A stretch of DNA of 7,524 nt from JASFEQ01 sp050122535 (GTDB lineage: Bacteria; Desulfobacterota; DSM-4660; Desulfatiglandales; HGW-15), in the NCBI GenBank assembly GCA_050122535.1, contig JASFIT010000228.1:1-7524 (forward strand). Direction: 5' to 3'. The translations under genes were made by a program, and so were the position numbers. Position 1 is the stretch's first letter; each line of letters opens with the position of its first letter. The notes under the pieces were generated by a model. The model ran no database searches and was not told the DNA's origin. It saw nothing but the letters and a program-made list of their open reading frames with translations. Shown in pieces: positions 1-6,917 of this stretch.

Positions 1-26
1 TTGGGCTTTTGGGTTGCCACAGAATA

Positions 27-1250
27 TCATTGTAGCACCTTTACTTCAGGCACATAGACAATCCACTTTCCACCCAGGTTGCTGAACCTTTTCTCTTTTT
101 CTAGAATCTCTTTACTGTGATTCCATGCAAACAACAGGGCATAGTCCGGATAGTTTTCTTTAAACACGTCGTGGGCCTTAATGGGTATGTGAACGCCTGG
201 GCTAAACTTTCCCTGCTTAATGGGCGTGGTATCACTAATAAATTCGATGAGCTCTGGGGTGATATGACAATAATTTAAAATAGTCGTACTCTTAGAGGTG
301 GCAGCGTAGCCTACGATACGCTTATCCTGTTTCCTTAACGCTTCAAGGAGACCCACGAGTCCCTCCTTAGATCTCTCAATTCTCTTTCGCAAATTCTCAT
401 AGGTCTCATTTCGGTGGAGTCCCATGCGTTTCTCCTTTTCAAGGGTGTGAGCGACTGAGGGTGAGGCCTGATAGGCGTTCCTGTGCGAGATGAAATAGCG
501 CAATGAACCGCCATGCACATCTTGGGGCTCCACATGGATGACCTCTAGCCCATACAAATCAAAGAGGTAGCTCACTGATGTGAGAGAAAAATAGAATGCA
601 TGTTCATCATAGATCTGGTCGTAGGACGTCTTTTCTACGATATCTCCCAGGTAAGGATCCTCGAATATGAGGACTCCATTGGGCTTTAGAAGGAGCTTTA
701 CACCTTCCACAATCGAGTGAAGGTAGGGAATGTGACACATCACATTTGCGCCCAAAATGGCATCTGCCTGGCCATTTTCCTCAAGAATTCTTTTGGCAAG
801 GCCGGCATCAAAGAATTCCTTTGTCACATTCATGCCCTTATCAATGGCCACTTGAGCCACATTGGAGGATGGCTCCACGCCGAGATGATTCACTCCCCGC
901 TTAGCGAAATGCCTCAACATGATCCCATCATTGCTTCCAATTTCCACAACGAATGGATTTGAATTTCCTAAGTAGTTTCGGCAGACGGAATCCGCAAATT
1001 CTTCAAAATGCAGTGCCATTCGCCCTGATGTTGATGAGTAGAAGGCATAATGATCGTGAAACATCCTTTCTCGATCCACCAACTCAGTAAGCTGGACCAT
1101 GTTACACACGTTACAGAAACCGACCTTTAGCTCAAAAAAATACTCCCCAACGAATTGTTCGGGAAGAATGAAGTTATTGGCGATAGGCATTTTTCCAAAG
1201 GAAATGAACGGATCCATGTCTGATTGGCAAATCAAGCATTTCGTCATCAT
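27..1250 (-). CDS. Zinc-binding class I SAM-dependent sugar C-methyltransferase
   Basis: A 407-residue cytoplasmic protein with the three-part plan of NDP-hexose C-methyltransferases (TylC3/TcaB9-like). The N-terminal zinc domain shows two CxxC pairs (C5/C8 and C46/C49) with the usual 'PIANNF' between them. The SAM domain has motif I VVEIGSNDG at 101-109, an acidic strand end near E126, and YDEHAFYFS at 214-222, where members of the family keep catalytic His/Tyr residues. The C-terminal domain carries GYAATSKSTTILNY at 314-327, the hallmark of the C-methyltransferase C-terminal domain. Length matches the family (about 400-415). Expected reaction: SAM-dependent methylation of a carbon of a nucleotide-linked deoxy-keto sugar; the exact sugar cannot be read from sequence. 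Start: tandem ATGATG behind TGAGGA. It lies 103 bases after the GT2 gene on the same strand with no clear promoter between, so co-transcription is likely. No dTDP-sugar dehydratase is visible in the window, so its substrate must come from elsewhere. Confidence 0.9.
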   Translation of the reverse strand: MMTKCLICQSDMDPFISFGKMPIANNFILPEQFVGEYFFELKVGFCNVCNMVQLTELVDRERMFHDHYAFYSSTSGRMALHFEEFADSVCRNYLGNSNPFVVEIGSNDGIMLRHFAKRGVNHLGVEPSSNVAQVAIDKGMNVTKEFFDAGLAKRILEENGQADAILGANVMCHIPYLHSIVEGVKLLLKPNGVLIFEDPYLGDIVEKTSYDQIYDEHAFYFSLTSVSYLFDLYGLEVIHVEPQDVHGGSLRYFISHRNAYQASPSVAHTLEKEKRMGLHRNETYENLRKRIERSKEGLVGLLEALRKQDKRIVGYAATSKSTTILNYCHITPELIEFISDTTPIKQGKFSPGVHIPIKAHDVFKENYPDYALLFAWNHSKEILEKEKRFSNLGGKWIVYVPEVKVLQ

Positions 1251-1353
1251 CTATTCCTCAGGTGATCTTCTACTTCTAACAACCCCTAACCTTTCCTGGC
1301 ATCCCGCTTCAATCCTTGTTTGTGAAGCGTCTGTTTATCCTGATCGCAGGATC

Positions 1354-2229
1354 TCAGTACAATTTGTCCCCCTCGCTCCTTTCGAATCTCATCTGGGAAA
1401 TCTGCTCAGAGACGAGGCCCATCATGAAGATAAGAATGGATGTTGTGAACAGAAGGGCACTCATATTCGTAAAACGACCCCAGGTAAAGAATGTGTAAAG
1501 GTAATATCCCAAACCCAAACAGAACATCAGAAAACTGATGGGCATAAAGACCCTCAGGGGAGAATACAGGGCGCAGATCTTGGTGATGATCAAGAAAAAC
1601 CGTATCCCATCCTGGAAAACCTTTATCTTGCTATTGCCCTTTTTTCTCTTCTCCACGCTAATCGGGACATATTTCAGGCTCCTACCACCTCTCAAAATCC
1701 CAAGTGTGAGCGTGGTGGGATAGGAATAGGTGTTGGGAAGGAGGTACAAGAATCCGTGGACAATATCTGATTTGACGGCACGAAATCCAGACGTGAGATC
1801 TTCAACAGGAAATTTGGCCACATATGAAGCCAACCGGTTATAGGCCCAGTTTCCAAAAGCACGTCCCCATGAGGCCTGATGGCCTTTTGGCCTCGCACCC
1901 ACCACCATGTCATATTCGGGGAAATATTCGAGCATCTTCCCTATCTCTCTAGGATCATGCTGTCCATCCCCATCCATGAACACCAGTATGTCGCCCGAGG
2001 CGATTCTTATGCCACTCTTTACGGCTGCGCCATTTCCGATGTTATAGGGGTGGCTGTAAACGAGGACCCCTGCATCCTTCGCAATCCCACCTGTTTCATC
2101 CGTTGAGCCATCGTTCACAACAATAATCTCAAAATCAGGATAGAGGTCCCTGATCCTTGAAATCACATCCCCGATGCTCTCAGCTTCATTGTATGTGGGA
2201 ATGATGACCGTGACCTTAGTTTTGTTCAT
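1354..2229 (-). CDS. GT2-family glycosyltransferase, polyprenyl-phosphate sugar synthase type (DPM1/DPG synthase-like), two C-terminal TM helices
   Basis: A 291-residue GT-A fold enzyme anchored at the cytoplasmic face of the inner membrane. Visible motifs: VTVIIPTYNEAESI (6-19), VVNDGSTD (37-44), the metal-binding DGDGQHDP (86-93), EDLTSGFR (143-150) and the basic loop KRKKGNSKI (194-202). Two hydrophobic helices follow at about 227-247 and 257-274, then EQISQMR, the usual end of this subfamily. By family knowledge these enzymes move a hexose (mannose, glucose or similar) from a nucleotide sugar to polyprenyl phosphate, giving the donor that GT-C enzymes use across the membrane. The flanking GT-C genes fit that role. 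The ATG start is preceded by GGGAG with 7 bases spacing and immediately by an in-frame TAA, so no longer form is possible. A promoter about 157 bases upstream (2386-2415) probably drives it together with the methyltransferase. Sugar specificity is not decidable. Confidence 0.92.
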   Translation of the reverse strand: MNKTKVTVIIPTYNEAESIGDVISRIRDLYPDFEIIVVNDGSTDETGGIAKDAGVLVYSHPYNIGNGAAVKSGIRIASGDILVFMDGDGQHDPREIGKMLEYFPEYDMVVGARPKGHQASWGRAFGNWAYNRLASYVAKFPVEDLTSGFRAVKSDIVHGFLYLLPNTYSYPTTLTLGILRGGRSLKYVPISVEKRKKGNSKIKVFQDGIRFFLIITKICALYSPLRVFMPISFLMFCLGLGYYLYTFFTWGRFTNMSALLFTTSILIFMMGLVSEQISQMRFERSEGDKLY

Positions 2230-2359
2230 TTATGGGCTCCCAGGTGCGTTTGCGTGGCTTGGACCTGTCCAGCTGGGGATCGATCCCCAGCATAAAAAGA
2301 AGAGCCATTGGGAATAGACCATGAGGACCTTTCACCTCCAGGATGGCGCCCAGACCCAC
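2216..2359 (-). CDS. Possible short leader ORF overlapping the GT2 start
   Basis: A minus-strand frame is open for about 54 codons from a TAA in the promoter -10 region to a TAA lying 14 bases inside the GT2 gene. Taken from GTG at 2359 (after a weak GCGGG) it gives 47 residues; TTG at 2374 or ATG at 2308 are alternatives, none with a good ribosome site. The peptide has a hydrophobic middle (LFPMALLFMLGI) and a basic tail (DRSKPRKRTWEP), so it could be a small membrane peptide or a coupling leader. An open frame of this length has a several-percent chance of occurring at random, so support is weak. A competing 30-codon ATG frame (from about 2319) ends with TAA abutting the GT2 ATG. I do not recognise a family. 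Confidence 0.25.
   Translation of the reverse strand: MGLGAILEVKGPHGLFPMALLFMLGIDPQLDRSKPRKRTWEPINEQN
2272..2291. repeat. 20-bp perfect palindrome in the GT2 leader
   Basis: GCTGGGGATCGATCCCCAGC reads identically on both strands. In RNA from the promoter at 2386-2415 it would form a strong GC-rich hairpin about 42 bases before the GT2 start codon, inside the possible leader ORF. No T-tract follows, so it is not a classical terminator. It could be a dimeric regulator's site or an mRNA structure affecting GT2 translation or stability. Confidence 0.6.
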
Positions 2360-2385
2360 AAGAGTATCCCGCAATCGACTCTTAT

Positions 2386-2415
2386 ATTATACTAAAGTAA
2401 CTTCAGTTCTGTTAA
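2386..2415 (-). promoter_or_regulatory. Sigma-70-type promoter for GT2 and methyltransferase genes
   Basis: On the minus strand the -35 TTAACA (2410-2415) and a perfect -10 TATAAT (2386-2391) are separated by 18 bases, one mismatch from consensus overall. Transcription should start near 2379-2380, leaving a leader of about 150 bases before the GT2 ATG. It sits in a locally AT-rich patch, unlike the flanks. It would let the GT2 and methyltransferase genes be expressed apart from the GT-C gene upstream. Confidence 0.7.
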
Positions 2416-2571
2416 TGATAAATGATTAAGACTAAAATTTCAAGTCCTTAGACTAATATGCAGTATTTTACAAACATTCCCCCCATCATCCCCTGCCCCA
2501 TTGTCCTGTTCTGATTTTTTCCTCTTCTACGACGAGGGGCACGGCCAATTTGCTGGTTTGGGGATCAGAGA

Positions 2572-4236
2572 TCAGAGAAGATTTCCCAAAGCAGAGACAC
2601 TAAAGCCCCTTTCGTAGTAAAGAACCCTCACGTATTTCTTAAAGAACTCGCTCAAAACATGCCTATCGCCCTCTGAGAGATTGTCCCGGACCCATTTTTC
2701 GAAAAGGCGCTCATAGATGAGCAGATGTGTAATACCCTTGTCTCTGAGCACGCGTACCATCTCTTCTGGGCTTTTCGACGCCAGAAATACCTCCCTCATA
2801 AGATCTTCACCAAATACGTAGTCCCTCTCACAATAGTACCCCCTGTTACCCACAAAAATAAACAACACCAGAGCCTTGGAGGGAAGATGACGATCCATGT
2901 ATTGAAGTGCAGGGTATTCAGGCCGATATTTGGATATGTATGCATCCCGGCTCAGATGGCCTCGCAGGTAGGCAAAGGGTTGCACATATCTAAATTGCTC
3001 AAAAAAATAGCGGGCGTTCAATACAAGGGCAACCGTTAGAGCAGAGACAAGGAGAATGGTCACAGCCCGCCTGGTAGCCCGTCCTTTGCAATTCCCAACC
3101 CCATGAATGATGTTTCTTATGCCCAGGACAGATAATAGAATCAGTGGCGGAATGATCGGGGAAATGTAACGTATCCTGAGATCCGTCCTGAAAAATGTAA
3201 GGGCGAAAAAGAGGATTACGAATGCAAGCAGGACCTTCTTCTCACGTTTGAGCCGCTCTGCGTCCTGTCTCGTCCATAGAAAGGCCGTTATGGGCAGAAG
3301 CAAAAGAAAGGGGTTGAGTTTCCCATCAAAATATTGCGGTATTCCGTCCTGGCCTTGAAAAAAGATTCGTACTGGCAAGAGAACAATCTGCCACCAGGAC
3401 TCATGATAGATCAGGGCCCTAAAGGCAAAAGGCCCTAACGAACGCTGGGCTTCACCGTATTGAGAATTGAACCAATGGTCGTAAAGCGGATAGATGGGAT
3501 TATTTGTCCAGATGATGTTCCTGATCATCCAGGGCGAAAACATGAGTAGTGCTACACCCGCAAAAACAAGGCCGTATCCTGCAGCCCTAAAGGGGCTCTG
3601 TTTTGAACCTTGAGCATACTTTGAGCAAATAAACGTGGCAAAAAGAGTCAGCAGAAAAAAAGTGATCAAACCATTGTATTTTGTTCCCATGGCCAGCCCA
3701 CAGAAAAGGGCTGAAAGGATAAGAAATCTCAAGCGAAATTGATTTTCAGACCATTTCAGGAGCAGAAGCAGTGACGCTGTGGAGAAGAAAATAAGTCCCA
3801 GATCTACGTAGGCTGTGATGGAGAGCTTCACAACAATCGGAATGGAGAGGAAAAAGATCACCCCAAAAAGTGCATACATAGTATTTGACCGGCGTTTTAG
3901 GTACCCGAAGATGAGCCAGGCCGTAAGGAGTGCAAAGACAAAATGGATGAGTTTGGGGACGATGTCATTACCGAAGTACAGAGGAATCATGTAGAGGAGA
4001 TCCACATTCATGGGATAGTAAGAAAAGACCATAAAAGGGATCTCATAGATACCCCCATGTTTTAAGTAGAGTTTGGGGACGGCCAAGTGGTGAACGAGTG
4101 CGTCCTTGCTAACGGGCGGAACCATGGCGAGGACACAAATGGAGACCATTAAGAGCCCAAGCCCTCCCAAAAGCAACCATTTGAGTGCCAGCTCAGAACG
4201 ACGCTTCTCCCGGAATTTTGGTGTGGATAGGTTCAG
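2572..4236 (-). CDS. Polytopic GT-C membrane glycosyltransferase (GT39/PMT-like), CTG start
   Basis: A 554-residue integral inner-membrane protein with many hydrophobic helices and a short soluble C-terminus. The first periplasmic loop holds SKDALVHHLAVPK (about 43-55), with an acidic residue (D45) and a His pair where GT-C enzymes keep catalytic Asp/Glu. Further landmarks are GTKYNG (184-189), WTNNPIYPL (243-251) and a DGKLNPF loop near 304-310, typical of PMT_2-like enzymes that take sugars from polyprenyl-phosphate donors. Start choice: the frame is open from a TAG at 4249-4251. AGGAGGGG then CTG at 4236 with 8 bases spacing gives a basic cytoplasmic N-terminus (KFREKRR, LALKW) before the first helix. 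The first alternative, TTG at 4176 (534 residues), has no convincing ribosome site and would begin inside the first helix. Acceptor and sugar are unknown. It precedes the GT2 gene by 342 bases on the same strand. Confidence 0.85.
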   Translation of the reverse strand: MNLSTPKFREKRRSELALKWLLLGGLGLLMVSICVLAMVPPVSKDALVHHLAVPKLYLKHGGIYEIPFMVFSYYPMNVDLLYMIPLYFGNDIVPKLIHFVFALLTAWLIFGYLKRRSNTMYALFGVIFFLSIPIVVKLSITAYVDLGLIFFSTASLLLLLKWSENQFRLRFLILSALFCGLAMGTKYNGLITFFLLTLFATFICSKYAQGSKQSPFRAAGYGLVFAGVALLMFSPWMIRNIIWTNNPIYPLYDHWFNSQYGEAQRSLGPFAFRALIYHESWWQIVLLPVRIFFQGQDGIPQYFDGKLNPFLLLLPITAFLWTRQDAERLKREKKVLLAFVILFFALTFFRTDLRIRYISPIIPPLILLSVLGIRNIIHGVGNCKGRATRRAVTILLVSALTVALVLNARYFFEQFRYVQPFAYLRGHLSRDAYISKYRPEYPALQYMDRHLPSKALVLFIFVGNRGYYCERDYVFGEDLMREVFLASKSPEEMVRVLRDKGITHLLIYERLFEKWVRDNLSEGDRHVLSEFFKKYVRVLYYERGFSVSALGNLL

Positions 4237-4242
4237 TGGTTG

Positions 4243-4250
4243 CCCCTCCT
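4243..4250 (-). promoter_or_regulatory. Strong ribosome binding site that decides the CTG start of the GT-C gene
   Basis: The minus strand reads AGGAGGGG, a full anti-SD match, ending 6 bases (8 from the AGGAGG core) before CTG at 4236-4234. No ATG, GTG or TTG lies at a workable distance in the same frame, and the in-frame TAG overlaps this site, so translation cannot start further upstream. Confidence 0.7.
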
Positions 4251-4387
4251 ATTGAAATCCCCTGTGGAACTTTCTCGAGAGACTGATGAATACAAAGATG
4301 GGAAAATCCATTTATTCAAGCACCTTCCGGATATGATGAAAATGCTACCCGGAGCCCCCCTTAAATCTGCAGGGTTGAGAAACATTG

Positions 4388-4416
4388 TTGAGATATTTAC
4401 TTAATTGGAGTAAAAT
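4388..4416 (+). promoter_or_regulatory. Sigma-70-type promoter for the TPR glycosyltransferase gene
   Basis: TTGAGA (4388-4393), a 17-base spacer and TAAAAT (4411-4416) match the -35/-10 consensus with two mismatches in total. A start near 4423 would give a leader of about 250 bases that runs through the hairpin-rich segment before the gene. A second TTGAGA sits at 4376-4381 without a matching -10. Confidence 0.5.
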
Positions 4417-4520
4417 GAGTCTTATTCTTATCCCGTTTTCTTGGGTGGCCATGATTACCGCCGTTCGTGATGGTGCGATCGTAAACATAGGGTATCTGAC
4501 CACCCATCTTTTATGTGCGT

Positions 4521-4618
4521 GTCAGGTGAAGCTCCCTGCCCTAAAGGGCTGGGCATCCTGATAAAGGATGTGGGAACTTGCCGTAGCGTTTAGCCATCCA
4601 TCCCCGTCCTAACCTGAC
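4521..4618 (+). ncRNA. Multibranch-foldable leader segment upstream of the TPR gene
   Basis: On the plus strand GTCAGGT (4521-4527) pairs perfectly with ACCTGAC (4612-4618). This encloses two local hairpins, 4534-4553 (loop TAAA) and 4554-4570 (CATCC-TGATAAA-GGATG). GGATG can also pair with the CATCC at 4595-4599, so two alternative folds exist. The closing stem can extend by a GCG/CGC helix across a bulge. It lies in the expected 5' leader of the TPR gene. It matches no riboswitch consensus I know; the same bases are also explained by an IS605-like end. Confidence 0.25.
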
Positions 4619-4650
4619 GGCGCATTCTGGCGAAGAAGAGCAAAATCCGT
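4521..4650 (-). mobile_element. Probable remnant of an IS200/IS605-type right end with tnpB tail
   Basis: Read on the minus strand, a frame open through 4650 runs to TAG at 4541-4543 and encodes a tail ending in KFPHPLSGCPAL; the stop codon sits inside a hairpin whose loop is TTTA. The segment then ends GGGAGCTTCAC. From memory, a tnpB stop inside or next to a CCC..TTTA..GGG hairpin followed by GAG(C/G)TTCAC is the common design of IS605-family right ends. The hairpin is CCC-T-GCCC (4534-4541) with GGGC-T-GGG (4546-4553), followed by CATCC/GGATG (4554-4570). Only the end is present: no RuvC catalytic motifs or HUH transposase lie in the window, so if real it is a decayed fragment. The alternative is a structured leader RNA of the TPR gene read on the plus strand. 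Confidence 0.4.
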
Positions 4651-4672
4651 TTTGGGTACACAAGGCGAACAA

Positions 4673-6832
4673 ATGCAAATGCATCACGGATCATTCGATG
4701 AATGTGGTCAAAGATCTATTTCTTACTGCCGAAAAGTCGTTTTTGCCATCGTTGTTTTGGGCATACTCATCTTCTCAATATATGGCAATACCTTTGATTG
4801 CTCATGGCATTTTGATGACGAGGTGAATATAACCGATAACCCCAATATTCATCTGAAAGAACTATCGTGGAAAAGTATCAAACGGGCCTTGTTTTCAGGT
4901 CGCGCCGATCCCAGCGCTCTGTACAGACCCGTATCATGCCTAAGCTTTGCTTTGAACTACTATTTTGGGGAACTTGATGTTTTAGGGTACCATCTCGTAA
5001 ATACCTTAATACATTTCCTTGCCTCTGTTTTCCTCTTTCTGTTCATCTACCACACCCTCAATCTTCCATCGCTTAGGACAAAGTATGCAGACAACGCTTA
5101 CCCCATAGCCCTCCTTGCGACTCTTCTCTGGGCCATAAACCCGGTTCAGACCCAAGCCGTAACCTACTTGGTTCAAAGAATGGCCAGCATGGCCGGTATG
5201 TTCTACATCATGAGCATGTACTTCTATTTAAAGGCGAGGACCCATGTGAAAGGGGGCCAAAAGGTCCTCCTTTTCATGCTCTGCTTTTCTTGCTTCTTGC
5301 TGGCTCTCGGTTCAAAGGAAAACGCCATCATACTTCCCTTGAGCCTATCCCTTTATGAAATTCTTCTCCTTCAGAAAATAACACGAGAAAATCTCAGAAA
5401 GAACTTGCGCATCTTCTTGGTTGTTGCAGGCGCAATTTTCATATTGGGATTTGCCTATATCTATGTCCGCGGCGGAAACATATTTTATTTTATAGGAGAC
5501 TATGACGTTCGGCCTTTTACACTCTGGCAACGGCTTTTGACCGAACCCCGTGTCATTATCTTTTATATCTCACTTTTGTTTTACCCTATGCCCCATAGAC
5601 TCAACATCGCCCACTCCATTGAAATCTCGACCTCTCTCTTAGAACCAATTACGACGCTCTTGTCCATTCTTCTCATTGTGGGAGCCATTGTCTGTACGAT
5701 GATCATAGCGAGGAAACGGCCTCTCCTCTCATTTTGCGTTCTCTTCTTTTTCATAAACCACCTGGTAGAGTCTACGATTTTTGCCCTTGAACTCATATTT
5801 GAGCATCGAAACTACATTCCTTCCATGCTTCTTTTCCTGCCCGTCGCCATTGGGTTTTGGAATCTGTTGAAACGCTACAGCATGAAAAAGTCCATGAAAT
5901 TCATCATATCTCTTTTCATCATCCTGCTACTCATAGGTCTTGGGCATTCAACGTTTATGCGCAACTTCACATGGAAAAATGAAAAAAGCCTCTGGATTGA
6001 TGCGGTTGATAAAACACCTGACATCCCTAGACCCCATCATAACCTGGGGAAGTATTATCAAGACATTGGCGATTACAAGAACGCCATTCTTGAATATGAG
6101 AAGGCCTTGGATAAACCGGAGAACAATCGAAAAGACGGAGCTTTTGTAACCTATTACAACCTGGGCAAAATATATGGGGACCTAAAGGATTCCAAAAAGG
6201 CATTGGATTTCTATAAAAAGTCCATAGCCATAAATCCTGACTACGCGCCTACCTACAACAATATGGCTGCTATCATGGATCGTGAGGGAAAGTATGCGCT
6301 CGCTCACGAATACCTGCTTAAAGCCTTCAATCTAGATCCTAGCAATACTGAATTCCACTTCAATCTGGGCTTCCACTATGTGCGAGAAGGGCAGCCACAA
6401 AATGCCATCCACCATCTATATTGGCTGACGAACGGTAAGCAATTTGGGGATAAAGTCCATTTTTACCTGGGTATAGCCTTTAAACAAGACGGGCAGCTGG
6501 GCAGAGCCGTGACCCATTTAAGAAGGGCTGTGAAAATGAATCCTCGAAACATAAAACCCCGCCTTCACCTTGCAGAAATATTCTACAGCACAGGTAAATA
6601 TAACCAGGCCAAACGAGAAGCAGAAACGGCCATTGGCTTAATCCGCGACAAAGATACGCTTGAGAAAATCTTAGACACTCTCCTAAAAAGAGACCGTTCA
6701 AAGCATCTAAATCCCCGAGCAGCTGTTGTTATTCCATTGATCGGTGAAGCGTGTAAACGCAGATCGGAAGCTTCCGAGGAATGGAGTGACTTAGTTGAGG
6801 AGAAGTCTTCACAGCTGAAAGGGATACGGTGA
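4673..6832 (+). CDS. TMTC-like GT-C membrane glycosyltransferase with C-terminal TPR array
   Basis: A 719-residue protein: about 440 residues of multi-helix membrane region followed by about six TPR units (454-658) and a basic tail. The first helix (about 21-38) leads into a loop with FDDE (47-50), where GT-C enzymes keep the catalytic acidic pair. Family landmarks follow: YRPVSCLSFALNYYFG (84-99), NPVQTQAVTYLVQR (156-169) and FEHRNYIPSM (376-385). Eukaryotic TMTC1-4 proteins share this plan and add O-mannose to cadherins; bacterial relatives are mostly uncharacterised. The TPRs probably bind the acceptor or a partner protein. Start: ATG at 4673 follows AAGG with a 9-base gap counted from the G pair; ATG 4679 and TTG 4652 are possible, and none has a strong ribosome site. 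It converges on the pilin gene, which makes the pilin a candidate acceptor (inference). Confidence 0.85.
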   Translation: MQMHHGSFDECGQRSISYCRKVVFAIVVLGILIFSIYGNTFDCSWHFDDEVNITDNPNIHLKELSWKSIKRALFSGRADPSALYRPVSCLSFALNYYFGELDVLGYHLVNTLIHFLASVFLFLFIYHTLNLPSLRTKYADNAYPIALLATLLWAINPVQTQAVTYLVQRMASMAGMFYIMSMYFYLKARTHVKGGQKVLLFMLCFSCFLLALGSKENAIILPLSLSLYEILLLQKITRENLRKNLRIFLVVAGAIFILGFAYIYVRGGNIFYFIGDYDVRPFTLWQRLLTEPRVIIFYISLLFYPMPHRLNIAHSIEISTSLLEPITTLLSILLIVGAIVCTMIIARKRPLLSFCVLFFFINHLVESTIFALELIFEHRNYIPSMLLFLPVAIGFWNLLKRYSMKKSMKFIISLFIILLLIGLGHSTFMRNFTWKNEKSLWIDAVDKTPDIPRPHHNLGKYYQDIGDYKNAILEYEKALDKPENNRKDGAFVTYYNLGKIYGDLKDSKKALDFYKKSIAINPDYAPTYNNMAAIMDREGKYALAHEYLLKAFNLDPSNTEFHFNLGFHYVREGQPQNAIHHLYWLTNGKQFGDKVHFYLGIAFKQDGQLGRAVTHLRRAVKMNPRNIKPRLHLAEIFYSTGKYNQAKREAETAIGLIRDKDTLEKILDTLLKRDRSKHLNPRAAVVIPLIGEACKRRSEASEEWSDLVEEKSSQLKGIR

Positions 6833-6850
6833 AACCAGATTGGATACAAA

Positions 6851-6896
6851 TGAAAACGACCGGGGGAGCGGCTGCACAACCCACTCCACCCGGTCG
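6851..6896 (-). terminator. Hairpin terminator between the TPR gene and pilA
   Basis: CGACCGGG (6857-6864) pairs perfectly with CCCGGTCG (6889-6896). The stem continues with GGAG (6865-6868) and CTCC (6884-6887) across one bulged A, giving about 12 pairs around a 15-base loop. On the minus strand it is followed by GTTTTCATTT, so it suits termination of the pilin transcript. On the plus strand no T-run follows, so for the TPR gene it can act only weakly or as a 3' stabiliser. Confidence 0.65.
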
Positions 6897-6917
6897 ACTC
6901 CTCATAACAGAATCCTA

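Larger units (their letters stand above)
2230..2571. other. 342-base gap between GT-C and GT2 genes
   Basis: The part next to the GT2 gene (2230-2415) is its leader and promoter, with the palindrome and possible short ORF listed separately. The part next to the GT-C stop (2416-2571) has no gene or clear terminator that I can see. On the minus strand it holds a G-rich run near 2476-2498 (GGGGCAGGGG then GGGGGG), and the GT-C stop codon lies in a 7-base tandem duplication (GATCAGAGATCAGAG, 2563-2577). The T-run at 2515-2520 is on the wrong strand side of its weak hairpin to end GT-C transcription. Confidence 0.6.
4237..4672. other. 436-base divergent intergenic region
   Basis: This region separates the leftward GT-C gene from the rightward TPR gene. 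From left: the GT-C ribosome site (4243-4250); about 120 bases with only a weak leftward promoter candidate (TTGAAT near 4314-4319 with a TTTGTA/TTGTAT-like -10 about 17-18 bases on); a rightward promoter (4388-4416); a 7-bp inverted repeat TGGGTGG/CCACCCA (about 4443-4506) enclosing a possible 36-codon minus-strand ORF (4507-4397) that lacks a ribosome site; and the hairpin-rich IS-like end (4521-4618). No other gene is visible. Confidence 0.6.

Noticed and set aside
1296..1330. GGATTGAAGC on the minus strand, reminiscent of a CRISPR repeat end
   Set aside because: It occurs once, with no repeat-spacer periodicity and no cas gene.
1099..1770. Long plus-strand open frames across the methyltransferase and GT2 genes
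   Set aside because: They are antisense to two genes with intact family motifs, have no ribosome site, and encode no recognisable protein.
2476..2498. G-quadruplex candidate on the minus strand
   Set aside because: Only three separate long G runs are present; a four-run, three-tier motif is not met without splitting one run.
2515..2538. Rho-independent terminator after the GT-C gene (TTTTTT next to CCTC..GAGG)
   Set aside because: The T-run precedes the hairpin on the plus strand and would be an A-run on the transcribed minus strand, and the stem is only four pairs.
4397..4507. Minus-strand ATG ORF of 36 codons (basic, ends THFTPIK) in the divergent gap
   Set aside because: No ribosome site, no recognised family, and it overlaps the rightward promoter. 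Its length is within chance; conservation in relatives would be needed to revive it.
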